Assembly: GCA_018266255.1 (NCBI GenBank)
Contig: JAFEAT010000007.1
Location: forward strand, 62,001 to 126,000
Length of the DNA: 64,000 nucleotides
Direction of reading: 5' to 3'
Source: Cyanobacteria bacterium SZAS-4
Lineage (GTDB): Bacteria; Cyanobacteriota; Vampirovibrionia; Obscuribacterales; Obscuribacteraceae
Part shown: positions 8,142-17,096 of the stretch, piece after piece
Layout: each line of letters starts with the position of its first letter
Numbering within the stretch: position 1 is the first letter of the stretch
Position numbers and translations under genes: made by a program
Notes under the pieces: generated by a model
What the model was told of the DNA's origin: nothing
Seen by the model: the letters and a program-made list of their open reading frames with translations, nothing else
The model's database searches: none

Positions 8142-8989
8142 GAAGGATTCGATGTAAATAATTTGTGCTTGCGGCAGAGATCACGATACAGCTCAAGACC
8201 CTTGCGATGAGCCTGGCTGAACTCGAAATTCAATTCTTCCGTGAAGTATTTATGCAAGCGTTCCCGGCTAAGCGGAAGACGCTCCATTGACTGAGCGATC
8301 ACTTGATCGAGCTCAGTCGACAATCCTTCTTGTCTAGCGCGAACAAGAGCGGAACTGATTTCCGCAAACAACTCAGGGTTCGTTTCAACCCATTTCGTTT
8401 TTGCAGCCCAAACTCCAAACGTCATTGGCAAATGATAGTTTTCGAACCACCAGGCACCCATGTCCCAGCGTTGAAACTTGCCTGTCCAGTCTGGGTCGAC
8501 GAGCAACGCACGGTCGCCGATGACGAGAGCGCCATCTAAATTGCTGCGGTCCAAATCTGGTGCAGCTGCGTTCACCAAAATCGGCTCGACTCCAAATTGC
8601 TCCAGAAGCAAGACCCGAAGCAGGTTGATAGATGTCGCCGACGACATCGGGACAGCAACTCTGCAATTTCCGAGCTCTTTCGGATTCTTTTTGCTAAAAA
8701 ACAACACGCTGCCAACCGCACCAATACTGGATATCGATAGGTCTGGCAAAAGCTGCATGTCAGAGGATTGAAGATAGAAAAAGGAACTCATCGCGCCCAG
8801 ATCGAGCTTGTTATGCGCGTACTGGCTGTTCAACTCAGATGGGGTGCCCAGAATGATACGAGCTTGGATTTCGTCGCAGTGACGCAGCATTGGAACAACA
8901 ACCGGCAAAGAATTGATGAAGTTTATCTGACCAAGCCGAGCTAGCGCTTTGGTGTCTCTGTCTTCTTTGACGTTCGGTAGAGTTTGCAT
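8138..8989 (-). CDS. mqnA: Chorismate dehydratase MqnA (futalosine menaquinone pathway)
   Basis: MqnA converts chorismate to 3-[(1-carboxyvinyl)oxy]benzoate, the first step of the futalosine route to menaquinone. The protein has the periplasmic-binding-protein-like fold of the family: LGQINFINSLPVV near the N-terminus, GTPSELNSQ with the following DLGAMSSFFYL, and the late WAAKTKW. I chose ATG 8989 (283 residues) because AAGGAA lies about six bases upstream and because the family begins close to this point; the frame stays open to 9130. Its end overlaps the lipoprotein gene by four bases. The other mqn genes are not in this window. Confidence 0.9.
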   Translation of the reverse strand: MQTLPNVKEDRDTKALARLGQINFINSLPVVVPMLRHCDEIQARIILGTPSELNSQYAHNKLDLGAMSSFFYLQSSDMQLLPDLSISSIGAVGSVLFFSKKNPKELGNCRVAVPMSSATSINLLRVLLLEQFGVEPILVNAAAPDLDRSNLDGALVIGDRALLVDPDWTGKFQRWDMGAWWFENYHLPMTFGVWAAKTKWVETNPELFAEISSALVRARQEGLSTELDQVIAQSMERLPLSRERLHKYFTEELNFEFSQAHRKGLELYRDLCRKHKLFTSNPS

Positions 8990-9243
8990 CGGTTCCTTCG
9001 TCCGGGCCCGTGCGCCCGAGCAAAGAAAGGATAACACCTGAAAGCAAAGTGTTTTAGGTCGTGGCGTTAAGGACGCCAATTCTTCACAGAAAATTCCTAA
9101 TAAAACGGGAGGAGACCGCTGAGACTTCATGTATGCTTCGTGGGTCTCGCTCCCTATTCACCATTATCCAGGTGACAGCGAAGTCGTCAAGAGTGACCGG
9201 CGCGAGCGGGAGCGAGTGTCTAAATTTCGGAGGGACAGCCCTG
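8990..9243. promoter_or_regulatory. Divergent control region between mqnA and the nucleoside phosphorylase
   Basis: The 254 bases separate two divergent genes. Small inverted repeats are present: CGGGC/GCCCG at 9003-9018 and GGCGT/ACGCC at 9063-9077. The region is open in the phosphorylase frame back to 9061, but its translation looks unrelated to the enzyme and the ribosome binding site at 9229-9234 marks the true start. No promoter was assigned with confidence. Confidence 0.35.
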
Positions 9244-10554
9244 GTGAGAATGGTAGACCTGATCCTGGCCAAGCGCTCAGGACATACGCACACGAAAGCC
9301 GAAATTGATTTCATTATCAAGGGCGTCACAGACGCGTCCATCCCGGATTACCAACTTTCTGCATGGCTGATGGCTGTATGTTGGCAGGGCATGAATGCTG
9401 ACGAAACAGCCTGGCTGACTGATGCCATGTGCCATTCGGGCTCCGTCCTCGACCTGTCGGCAATCGGTCCGCTAGTCGCAGATAAACACAGCACTGGCGG
9501 CGTTGGCGACAAAACTACCCTCGTTTTCGTACCGCTCCTTGCGGCTGCAGGCATCCCAATGGCCAAGCTTTCCGGTCGCGGGCTCGGACACACTGGCGGA
9601 ACGATTGACAAGCTCGACGCTATTCCTGGATTCAAAAGCGACCTCACCATCGACCACTTCATCAAGCAGGTGAAGGATATAGGAATGGCGATTGGCGGTC
9701 AGACCAGCGAATTAGCTCCCGCTGACGGCAAAATTTACGCGATGAGAGACGTCACAGGTACTGTCGAATCAATCCCTTTGATCGCAGCGTCGGTCGTATC
9801 TAAGAAAATCGCGGCTGGCGCAAATTTGATTATTCTCGACGTGAAATGCGGCCGTGGCGCATTCATGGAGACGGAAGAAAAGGCGACCGAATTGGCAAAG
9901 ACAATGGTTGCAGTCGGACATCGGTTGAAACGCCCTGTTACAGCCGTTGTTACTGATATGGAACAACCGCTGGGGCTGGCAGTTGGACACACCCTGGAAG
10001 TCATCGAAGCTATTGAAACGCTGAAAGGCGATGGTCCAGCTGATTTACAAGAGCTGTGCATGGAGCTGGGATCACTAGCCCTGATCAGCGCAGGTAAATG
10101 CAAAGACAAAGAAGCAGCTCACAAAATACTCAGAGACCTGATGGAAAGCGGCAAAGCACTCGAAAGTTTCCGCACGTTGATCAAAGCTCAAGGTGGCGAT
10201 CCTGCCATCATCGAAAATTACAAGTTGATGCCGACGGCAAAACACAAATTCGAATTCGTCGTTCCCGGCCAAGGAACGAAGTGGGTCGAACATCTGGATG
10301 GCCGCAAGGTCGCTGAAGCTTGCAAGCTAATGGGGGCTGGTCGCACAAAAAAAGGCGAACCAATCAACTTGGCAGTAGGAGTGGTTCTGCGCAACAAAGT
10401 TGGTGCCAAAGTTGAAGGCGGCACCGCCATCGCTGACATCTATGCAGACTCACAACAAGATTACGAAGCGGCGCGTGCAAAACTGGAAGAAGCTTTCACA
10501 TTTAGCGAAAAGGCTGTAAAAATGCCATCGATAATTAAAGCCAGTGTTTCCTAG
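9244..10554 (+). CDS. Pyrimidine-nucleoside (thymidine) phosphorylase
   Basis: The enzyme splits thymidine, and in some members uridine, with phosphate to give the base and (deoxy)ribose-1-phosphate. The family signature SGRGLGHTGGTIDKLD is complete, preceded by the phosphate-binding KHSTGGVGDKT. The glycosyltransferase family 3 helical N-domain starts MVDLILAKRSGHTHTKAEID, and the C-terminal domain ends normally. I place the start at GTG 9244, nine bases after GGAGGG at 9229-9234, giving 436 residues; ATG 9250 is the other option. A cytidine deaminase at 31,505 could feed the same salvage pathway. Whether it is DeoA or the broader Pdp type cannot be told from motifs alone. Confidence 0.93.
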   Translation: MRMVDLILAKRSGHTHTKAEIDFIIKGVTDASIPDYQLSAWLMAVCWQGMNADETAWLTDAMCHSGSVLDLSAIGPLVADKHSTGGVGDKTTLVFVPLLAAAGIPMAKLSGRGLGHTGGTIDKLDAIPGFKSDLTIDHFIKQVKDIGMAIGGQTSELAPADGKIYAMRDVTGTVESIPLIAASVVSKKIAAGANLIILDVKCGRGAFMETEEKATELAKTMVAVGHRLKRPVTAVVTDMEQPLGLAVGHTLEVIEAIETLKGDGPADLQELCMELGSLALISAGKCKDKEAAHKILRDLMESGKALESFRTLIKAQGGDPAIIENYKLMPTAKHKFEFVVPGQGTKWVEHLDGRKVAEACKLMGAGRTKKGEPINLAVGVVLRNKVGAKVEGGTAIADIYADSQQDYEAARAKLEEAFTFSEKAVKMPSIIKASVS

Positions 10555-10601
10555 AACTGACGATGTAACATGGTTCAGAACACAAACAAGTTTCGATTGC
10601 A

Positions 10602-11387
10602 ATGAACTGGCGACTAATCACATACGGCGAATTTGACCCCGCCTTCAACATGGCCGCTGATGAAGCCATTTTAGAAGCCCACCTGGCAGGCGAAGTTCCC
10701 CCGACTCTGCGCTTGTACGGATGGAATCCGGCCGCCATTTCAATTGGGTATTCGCAAAAAATTTCCGAAGCAGAAATTCAATCAATTACCGATCACGGTT
10801 TGGATGTGGTGCGTCGCACCACCGGTGGGCGAGCAGTGTTGCACGCTGGAGACCTGACTTATTCCTTTGTCGGTTCTAGCATCGGTGACGACTCGCACGA
10901 GCAACAGCACTTTTTGAGTACTAGTGTCGCCGCAGCGTACAAAGAAATTTGTCAGGGATTGATTTTGGCATTCGAAGAATTTGGCATAACGCTGGAACTT
11001 GGCTCATCCAAATCTGACTATCGCACCAACTACGATTGTTTCAGAGCGACTACCAACGCGGATCTTCAGTATGCCGGAAAGAAAATGATCGGCAGCGCCC
11101 AGCTTCGCAGAAAGAATGCTGTTTTGCAGCACGGTTCGATTTTGTTGGATCAAGATCAGAATAAAATGACTGAAGTCTATGGTGGCACCAAGTCCGAAGC
11201 AACAGAGGACAGACATGCAAATTTGTTCGAGATACTGAAGAAAACAGTGTCGATGAGCGAGCTTGAAGCTGCTCTGAAAGCTGGATTCGGTAAAGCTTTC
11301 GCGGTTGAATTCGACTATTCACCACTGACACAACTTGAGCAAAATCGAATTGAAGCCCTAACACCAAAATATAGAGTGCTTACTTAA
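10602..11387 (+). CDS. LipM-like octanoyltransferase / lipoate-protein ligase family
   Basis: The 261-residue protein has the BPL/LplA catalytic domain: LRLYGWNPAAISIGYSQ (37-52), RRTTGGRAVLH (71-81), and the Lys region AGKKMIGSAQ (158-167) followed by QHGSILLD. A Cys at 146 in YDCFRAT aligns in position with the nucleophilic Cys of Bacillus LipM, which transfers octanoyl from acyl carrier protein to GcvH. There is no C-terminal accessory domain of the LplA ligase type. This favours octanoyltransferase over ATP-dependent ligase. It lies 47 bases after the phosphorylase gene on the same strand. No clear ribosome binding site precedes ATG 10602. Confidence 0.85.
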   Translation: MNWRLITYGEFDPAFNMAADEAILEAHLAGEVPPTLRLYGWNPAAISIGYSQKISEAEIQSITDHGLDVVRRTTGGRAVLHAGDLTYSFVGSSIGDDSHEQQHFLSTSVAAAYKEICQGLILAFEEFGITLELGSSKSDYRTNYDCFRATTNADLQYAGKKMIGSAQLRRKNAVLQHGSILLDQDQNKMTEVYGGTKSEATEDRHANLFEILKKTVSMSELEAALKAGFGKAFAVEFDYSPLTQLEQNRIEALTPKYRVLT

Positions 11388-11449
11388 CACAGCTAAAGAT
11401 TTCTCTAAACCGGTTTTCTATCCTTGCTCGAACATCCTTATCGCCTATA

Positions 11450-12175
11450 TCACCATCTGCCTGCATGCGCGCCGCCGTCGACGCGAATGTTTTCTCCCGT
11501 GACAAATTTGGCAGACTGCAAGTAGAGAATCGCATCAACGATTTCAGAAATCTCAGCCAACCGGTTTAGTGGAGACAGCTTGTTCAGCTGAGCATGATCT
11601 TCGTTGGCGTGCATCGGAGTGTTGACGGTTCCAGGAGACACGGTATTGAATCTGATATTGTCGCGAGCATACTCAATCGCTAATTCTTTGCTCATCACTG
11701 GCATAGCCGACTTGGTCAAAACAGGCAAACTGGCGGGCACTCCTGCCAGTGGCTGATCCACCAAAGTCGTAGAGATACTGACGACATGCCCTTCTTTCTG
11801 CCTTTGCATTTGCGCGATGACCTGTTGAGTCATGTAGAAGAAGCTGGCTACATTTGTGGAAATCATCACGGAAAAGTCGTCTTCTGTGTAATCGGTGAAT
11901 GGTTTGGACATGAACATACCAGCGTTATTAATGAGCAAATCGATGCGACCAAATTTGCTTATTGCTGCTTCTGCAATTTTGACAGCGACCCCTTTCTTGC
12001 CAATGTCTCCATCAATCAAAATCAAGTTTTCGGACGCCTGCAAATCTTTTGACTTACTGATTGTTCGCGAGGTGGCAACGATCCGGTAGTTCTGTGCAAT
12101 CAGCGCCTGGGTTATTCCCAAACCGATTCCACTTGAGGCGCCGGTGACGATAGCAACCGGATTCGTAGTAACCAT
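11450..12175 (-). CDS. Short-chain dehydrogenase/reductase lacking the catalytic Tyr
   Basis: A classical SDR fold is evident: TGASSGIG for cofactor binding, LLINNAG in the middle, VSISTT at the position of the catalytic Ser, and the C-terminal VDGG. However, the segment that should contain Tyr-x-x-x-Lys reads PVLTK, so Pro replaces the catalytic Tyr while Lys is kept. The start is ATG 12175, seven bases after GGAGGAT; the TTG at 12190 lies inside that ribosome binding site. The protein may use a different acid, or be a non-standard or inactive member. Substrate unknown. Confidence 0.85.
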   Translation of the reverse strand: MVTTNPVAIVTGASSGIGLGITQALIAQNYRIVATSRTISKSKDLQASENLILIDGDIGKKGVAVKIAEAAISKFGRIDLLINNAGMFMSKPFTDYTEDDFSVMISTNVASFFYMTQQVIAQMQRQKEGHVVSISTTLVDQPLAGVPASLPVLTKSAMPVMSKELAIEYARDNIRFNTVSPGTVNTPMHANEDHAQLNKLSPLNRLAEISEIVDAILYLQSAKFVTGENIRVDGGAHAGRW

Positions 12176-12360
12176 ATGCGCATCCTCCAAACCAACCTTA
12201 GCTGCGTTGCAAAACGCCTACCCATCGCATTCTTAATACCGTCCGCCTAACCGCATTGGACTACACGCTCGCATCGCCACATTATACGGCGAGCCGTTAT
12301 CTGAATGTTATGTTGGTCGACCATCCTCTTATAACACTAGTTTCTTCAAGGTAGCAACAG

Positions 12361-12792
12361 ATGGCATTTGAATTTGAACCGCCCGACGGCGGCGACAAGA
12401 AGCATCACAAACAATCTCATTCAGATACTGACAGTAAGTTGCACAAAGAAGCGCATGGACTTTTAGACAAACTCCACCACGACTGGCAGAAGGTCAAACC
12501 TCATCTCGAACATGCGGCGCATGGTGCCGCAAAGACTGTAGAGCACCAGGCAAAGTCCATCGGTGGAACTGCACAACGTGAACTTAACGGCACAGCGACC
12601 GCATCTGACAATCGAAAGTTGAGAACCGTTGAAACAATCGCCGGTGTTGCCCTGCCGCAGGTCACCATCATCAAAGCGGCCGTGACCGAAGGCAGTCACC
12701 TGATCAAAAAACACGGTGCTCACACCAACGTTCATATTGACGTGCACACGCCAGTTAACCATGGCGTCAATCATGGCGGAAGCAAGCACTAG
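12361..12792 (+). CDS. His-rich small protein
   Basis: The 143-residue protein contains about 27 His residues, spread through helical charged N-terminal sequence (KKHHKQSHSDTDSKLHKEAH) and a C-terminal stretch of alternating His and hydrophobic residues (HTNVHIDVHTPVNHGVNHG). No signal peptide or membrane segment is seen apart from a mildly hydrophobic patch, ETIAGVALPQVTIIKAAV. An AAGG lies nine bases before the ATG. The composition suggests metal binding or buffering, but I recognise no family. It is monocistronic between two divergent/convergent neighbours. Confidence 0.7.
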   Translation: MAFEFEPPDGGDKKHHKQSHSDTDSKLHKEAHGLLDKLHHDWQKVKPHLEHAAHGAAKTVEHQAKSIGGTAQRELNGTATASDNRKLRTVETIAGVALPQVTIIKAAVTEGSHLIKKHGAHTNVHIDVHTPVNHGVNHGGSKH

Positions 12793-12826
12793 ATTTGATG
12801 ACTGGCGTGCGATATGCAATTGCAAC

Positions 12827-13582
12827 CTACGACAAACCAAGTCGCACACGTTTGAGTAGATCGTTTAATGCAGGTTTCGCTGTTGCGGACTCCGGCAATT
12901 TACTGTCAGCTGCGGCTGACTCCAAAAGAGCCAGCAACCGGTGGAACTCTGCCTCATAGAATTGCAGATTTTCCGAATCAAGTGTGCTGCGTTCCTTGCT
13001 GTTTTGCTTAAGTGCAATCAACTCCGGCAAATAATCGAGGGAGAATTTCTCGTTTAGTGTATTCAAATTTGCTTCAATCGTTCCAGTCTGCATTAAATGG
13101 ATTCCCGTCAGCACAACACGAAAGACATACAGCAAAGGTTTGACTCGTGGCTGCTCTTCCTTCGAAAACAATCTCCACTGCGAATGAGCAAAACCAAGAT
13201 AATGATTTGCATGATAACGAGTAATACATTTCTCGGACAAACCGATCAGCTCTTTATGCTCTGGAGTTGTGTGCACCACCAGCGGTGATAGCAATTGTTC
13301 CAAGACGTATCCATTTGGTTTCAGCATCAACAAAATGAATTTCTTAAGGTCGTGCGTTACCAAATCCAACTCGATTCCATCGTCAAAATTAGTTATCTCG
13401 ATAGTCTCATCTGGCCCATCCAGTCCGACAAGTTCGTCCGTGGGAAACACGTGCACGCCCCTCAGATCATAGTCAGAATCAGGCGAAGGAAAACCGTACA
13501 GATGCGCACCTGAGACTGTGGCGAAGATCAACGGAAATTTGTGGTTGGCTACAGCCTTGTCCAAAGCATCAGGAAATTTCAT
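12827..13582 (-). CDS. RlaP/YcgL-type nucleotidyltransferase
   Basis: The N-terminus has the polymerase-beta-superfamily signature in the form typical of the RlaP (COG3541) group: a small-residue turn GAHLYGF followed by PDSDYDLRGVHV at about residues 32-44, with the paired Asp residues that bind metal. The rest is helical, with a conserved-looking NHYLGFAHSQWRLF. The 251-residue length is normal. RlaP proteins are often found next to RNA ligases or repair genes, but none is adjacent here, so the substrate is unknown. The start ATG 13582 is 24 bases downstream of the end... of nothing else on this strand but the TPR gene at 13607, so the two genes may share a transcript. Confidence 0.85.
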   Translation of the reverse strand: MKFPDALDKAVANHKFPLIFATVSGAHLYGFPSPDSDYDLRGVHVFPTDELVGLDGPDETIEITNFDDGIELDLVTHDLKKFILLMLKPNGYVLEQLLSPLVVHTTPEHKELIGLSEKCITRYHANHYLGFAHSQWRLFSKEEQPRVKPLLYVFRVVLTGIHLMQTGTIEANLNTLNEKFSLDYLPELIALKQNSKERSTLDSENLQFYEAEFHRLLALLESAAADSKLPESATAKPALNDLLKRVRLGLS

Positions 13583-13606
13583 GCGGAAAATGTATCCTCA
13601 ATTTTC

Positions 13607-14719
13607 TTAGAGATACGGATGATACTCATATTTTGTCGCCATCTGTTTGTCTTTTTCAGCTTCGGTCTTTTTACCCAGAGCTTTGAATAATTCGTACCTA
13701 AACCAGTATGCTTCTGCCAAATAAGAATCGAGTTCGATAGCTCTATTCAAATCAATTAGCGCAGCATCGAACTGTTCTGCTCGCGTGAGGATGATTCCTC
13801 TCGTTGCAAGCAACGGAGCAACATCAGGGCAACAAACAAGCGAGTCGTTCGCATCATCCAATGCAGCTTCAATATTTCCTTGCGACAAAAATACTCGTGC
13901 TCGACTAGTCAACGCATAACCGCGAATGAGAGTCGGCGCCGATGGTGGACACGCTTTCTCGAGATCAGCAATTGCATCATCGTAACGCTTAGCAAGACAA
14001 TTACAATGAGCCCGCGTCAACAGCGCAAACAGACTACTTGGCTCAAGTCTCAAGGACTCATTGCAATCATTTAAAGCAGCTTCGGCTTCACCGAGCCTGG
14101 CGTGAACATTGGCACGAGATGCGAGAAAATGCGATTGCATTGCTACGTTCGATTTTGGTATCAATTCTATGGCATGCTCGATATCATTCAACGATGCGCC
14201 CAAAATATTCAATTGCAAGTTTGCCATCGAACGATTGTTGTAAGCTCGCGCGATCGTTGGATCTAACGCAAGAGCCTTATCAGCAAACTTGCGCGCCTCT
14301 AGTGGCTTGCTCATGGCTATGTAAGCCGCAGATGCATTCACGTAAGCAGCCGTATCTTTCGGATGCTTAGCAATAATTTTCTCGCACAGTTTGATCGCCT
14401 CTTTATTTTCTCCCGAATTTAACAGCACAGTAGTTCGCCACGAATTTACGGCATACTGACCAACCCAAATCAGAAAAATGATATTAACGATGACAGCACA
14501 GACACCTGCAACCAAGCTGATTCCAGCAAGTGACCCAGCGAGTCCACACACCAAATTGAATGCGAGCAACGCACCAAAAATTTTCCAGTTATGCCGAATG
14601 AATTGAAATTTCAACGGTGATCTCGGTGCGGGAAAACTTGAGTCATTCAACTTCAGCAACAATCCTTCAACCATTCTAGCGTTATCCATCGCGCCTTGTG
14701 CAATATCCACAAAACTCAA
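13607..14719 (-). CDS. Membrane TPR protein
   Basis: The product of about 370 residues has two closely spaced membrane segments at about 48-95 (IFGALLAFNLVCGLAGSLAGI and VCAVIVNIIFLIWVGQYAV), followed by at least six tetratricopeptide repeats to the C-terminus (for example AYNNRSMANLQLNILGASLND). It is likely a membrane-anchored scaffold with the repeats on one face. The start is not secure: TTG 14719 has no good ribosome binding site, and ATG 14689 is an alternative. A 28-codon frame starting MKCSQCGFEGHVSN ends just upstream at 14725 and could be the remnant of a zinc-ribbon N-terminus. Confidence 0.8.
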   Translation of the reverse strand: MSFVDIAQGAMDNARMVEGLLLKLNDSSFPAPRSPLKFQFIRHNWKIFGALLAFNLVCGLAGSLAGISLVAGVCAVIVNIIFLIWVGQYAVNSWRTTVLLNSGENKEAIKLCEKIIAKHPKDTAAYVNASAAYIAMSKPLEARKFADKALALDPTIARAYNNRSMANLQLNILGASLNDIEHAIELIPKSNVAMQSHFLASRANVHARLGEAEAALNDCNESLRLEPSSLFALLTRAHCNCLAKRYDDAIADLEKACPPSAPTLIRGYALTSRARVFLSQGNIEAALDDANDSLVCCPDVAPLLATRGIILTRAEQFDAALIDLNRAIELDSYLAEAYWFRYELFKALGKKTEAEKDKQMATKYEYHPYL

Positions 14720-15068
14720 CTTGACTACCGCTTCAGCGATCGGTAAGCTAGATATGTTGACCTGGCACGGTTTGAGACATGACCTTCAAAACCGCATTGC
14801 GAACACTTCATCTCTGCACCGCTCGTTTTACGTCGGTGCGGCATCATGTCGGTCAAACAAGAAAAGACTTGCGACCAGATCTCGCGGTCGACAACCGAAA
14901 GCGGGCGTAGCCGCACGGGCGACGCTCGCGATACAACCGTCTATCTACTCATGGACTGTGTTTTGCCGCGCTCAATTTAGGACGCGGCAAAACTAACGCC
15001 ACAGCAATCAATAACACGGCAGCTTTGTCGTGTCTCCTAAACACGTTTTTAAAAGCGAGGATGCACCA
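14720..15068. other. 349-base gap with a strong hairpin
   Basis: This gap lies between divergent genes. It holds a perfect 11-bp stem, GTTTTGCCGCG at 14960-14970 and CGCGGCAAAAC at 14983-14993, with a 12-base loop. It also holds the short CxxC-containing frame on the minus strand at 14725-14811. The hairpin is about 75 bases upstream of the small gene at 15069 and has no following T-run, so it may be a leader structure or an operator. No other gene is apparent. Confidence 0.5.
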
Positions 15069-15317
15069 ATGAACATGTCCCTCAAGACTCTCATCAAAAA
15101 TAATTTCGCAAATTTCGTCTGCTACAGAGATGGCGATCTCTGGTACAGAATCGAGGTGACAGATTCTCCCGAAGTCGCTGAACCAGTGGTCTTTGATTTT
15201 CCAATCCCTGTCGGTGATACAGGAACTGGGGTCTTCAACGCACAAGTGAAAGCAGTGACCCTGATGCGTTGGGCACGGAAGCACTTCGAAAGAATCGAAA
15301 ACGGTGAGTGGTCCTAA
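15069..15317 (+). CDS. Small conserved-looking protein, unknown function
   Basis: The protein has 82 residues from ATG 15069 (MNMSLKTLIKNNFANFVCYRD), a start supported by GCGAGG eight bases upstream; an in-frame GTG at 15030 would add 13 residues. It is soluble, with a predicted beta-rich core around DLWYRIEV and FDFPIPVGDTGTGVF and a helical C-terminus (MRWARKHFERIENGEW). I do not recognise the family. It is bracketed by a hairpin upstream and a terminator-like hairpin at 15323-15348, so it probably forms its own short transcript. Confidence 0.75.
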   Translation: MNMSLKTLIKNNFANFVCYRDGDLWYRIEVTDSPEVAEPVVFDFPIPVGDTGTGVFNAQVKAVTLMRWARKHFERIENGEWS

Positions 15318-15322
15318 AAGTT

Positions 15323-15348
15323 CCTAGCCACTAAATGCAGTGGCTAGG
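15323..15348 (+). terminator. Hairpin after the small gene
   Basis: A perfect 10-bp stem, CCTAGCCACT and AGTGGCTAGG, closes a six-base loop and starts six bases after the stop codon. The following bases are mixed A/T without a strong T-run, so termination is likely but not certain. A second, weaker inverted repeat (TAGCG/CGCTA) follows at about 15384-15413. Confidence 0.6.
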
Positions 15349-15468
15349 TCAATTCTTATCGATTCCTTAAACTTTGTCTCTTAGCGCCTTTAGAAGTTAT
15401 GAGACGCTAGTGAGAGGGAAAACTCTAAGCGTATTGAAATAAAATTTCCATGACGAGGTTAAGGAAAA

Positions 15469-16872
15469 ATGATTGCGCCAAACGGTCCAGCAGCCCACTT
15501 AGAAAACTTGATGCCGTTTAAGAATGAATTCAGAACTAAGCTAAAGGAACACTTTGGACAAGATCCCTCAACGCTGCCAATAGTCAGCGAATCTTTCGCG
15601 AAATACAACCACGCAAACGTTTTTCTCGCCATTGAAGACTACACAAAGGCAGCGGGCAGAAGCGCCAAAATTGTTGGCATTCAAGCCGGATTTATGAATA
15701 TCAAGTCCGCAACCATGGCAGAATTGGTTGCACCAGGTAGTGCGGCGAGTATGGTCGGAATCGGTGGACCGAAAGAAGGTCCAGTCCTATACAAAAACAT
15801 TGAACTGTCCGATGGGCGCAAACTCGCTTGTATACAAACCGGGCTTTATCTCATTAAAAGCCAAACTGAAAGCCTGGCAGTACTTTTGCGACCTGATGAA
15901 TTTATGGCGGGTCTCGGTGGTGGAAAGTGCACGATTGAAGTTATGGCCGCTGAGAAATCCGCTGCCGAGAAATTCTTGACTGACGTGCACGCCGCTTTAA
16001 TTCGTCGAAGCATCTACCGAGGAAAAGTAATTTCACTCGGCGTTTCAGGCGATGTTATGGCTCAAGGACAAATCGAAGTGAATTTCCACAAGCTTCCGGA
16101 AATCAAAAGAGAGCAAATAATTCTGCCAGAGGGATTGTTGAAACGAGTCGAGAGACAATCTCTTGATGCGACGAAATATCGTGATGCACTACTGGCAGCG
16201 AATCGTCGCCTGAAACGAGGTTTGCTGCTTCATGGTTCGCCCGGCACAGGCAAAACACTGACGGCAATGTATTTGGCGTCGCAGTTGAAAGAACGAACCG
16301 TTATTCTCGTGACCGGTAGAGGCATGGGACTAATCTCCGCTTCGTGTGAAATGGCTCGTGGCTTGCAGCCAGCTATGGTTGTCATCGAAGACGTTGACCT
16401 CATTGCGGAAGAAAGAACCGCGGCAGGCAATTGCAACACCGCTATATTATTCGAGCTGCTAAATCAAATGGATGGACTTTCCGACGATTGCGATGTTCTA
16501 TTCGTGCTCACCACGAATCGCCCCGACATTTTGGAACCAGCATTAGCTGCGCGTCCTGGAAGAATCGACCAGGCATTTGAAGTGCCGCTGCCTGACGCCG
16601 ACTGTCGCTCACGATTGTTTGAGTTGTACAGCAAAGGTTTGACAGTCAACATCAAGGATATGACTCCGTTCATCAAAAAAACTGAAGGTGCAAGTGCCGC
16701 ATTCATAAATGAAGTAATGCGGAAAGCGGCACTTTTTGCTGCGCCAGATGGTGTGCCGATTGTAGTCGAGCCCAAACATCTCGAAGAAGCATTGCACGAA
16801 TTGATCGTTGAAGGTGGAACTCTGACCAGAAGTTTGCTCGGCTATCGCAAAATTGGATTTAAAAGCGAATAG
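15469..16872 (+). CDS. AAA ATPase of the Cdc48/FtsH-like class
   Basis: The 467-residue protein has an unfamiliar N-terminal domain of about 215 residues followed by one AAA module. Visible are Walker A GSPGTGKT (256-263), Walker B MVVIEDVD (303-310), sensor-1 LTTNRPD (347-353), and the second region of homology with Arg residues in AARPGRID (360-367). No protease domain or membrane segment is present. AAGGA precedes the ATG. Single-module AAA proteins of this kind remodel or unfold proteins as hexamers. The substrate is unknown and the neighbours give no strong hint. Confidence 0.88.
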   Translation: MIAPNGPAAHLENLMPFKNEFRTKLKEHFGQDPSTLPIVSESFAKYNHANVFLAIEDYTKAAGRSAKIVGIQAGFMNIKSATMAELVAPGSAASMVGIGGPKEGPVLYKNIELSDGRKLACIQTGLYLIKSQTESLAVLLRPDEFMAGLGGGKCTIEVMAAEKSAAEKFLTDVHAALIRRSIYRGKVISLGVSGDVMAQGQIEVNFHKLPEIKREQIILPEGLLKRVERQSLDATKYRDALLAANRRLKRGLLLHGSPGTGKTLTAMYLASQLKERTVILVTGRGMGLISASCEMARGLQPAMVVIEDVDLIAEERTAAGNCNTAILFELLNQMDGLSDDCDVLFVLTTNRPDILEPALAARPGRIDQAFEVPLPDADCRSRLFELYSKGLTVNIKDMTPFIKKTEGASAAFINEVMRKAALFAAPDGVPIVVEPKHLEEALHELIVEGGTLTRSLLGYRKIGFKSE

Positions 16873-16923
16873 CAAGATCAGAGAACTGTGCGCTTAAGCT
16901 ATGAGATTCACTGAACAGGGCTG

Positions 16924-16939
16924 GCACCATATATAGTGC
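16924..16939. repeat. Variant of the GCACC-N6-GGTGC hairpin
   Basis: GCACC at 16924-16928 and AGTGC at 16935-16939 pair over four bases around a six-base loop. It lies about 50 bases after the AAA ATPase stop codon. It matches the other copies at 5968, 38646 and 47727 except for one stem base. Confidence 0.35.
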
Positions 16940-17096
16940 AGTAGCTCCGTAACGAATTTCTGACGAATCTCCAGCAATACTGAAATCAACACTTCTATTT
17001 CTATTACATAGATATAGAATGGCTTGGCTTGGATGAAACTATAGCCTCACACGGCCGTCAACTTATCCATGATCTGAAATTTCTAGGAGCGTTGCT

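Noticed and set aside
9061..9243. N-terminal extension of the nucleoside phosphorylase
   Set aside because: Its translation does not resemble the family, and GGAGGG sits right before GTG 9244.
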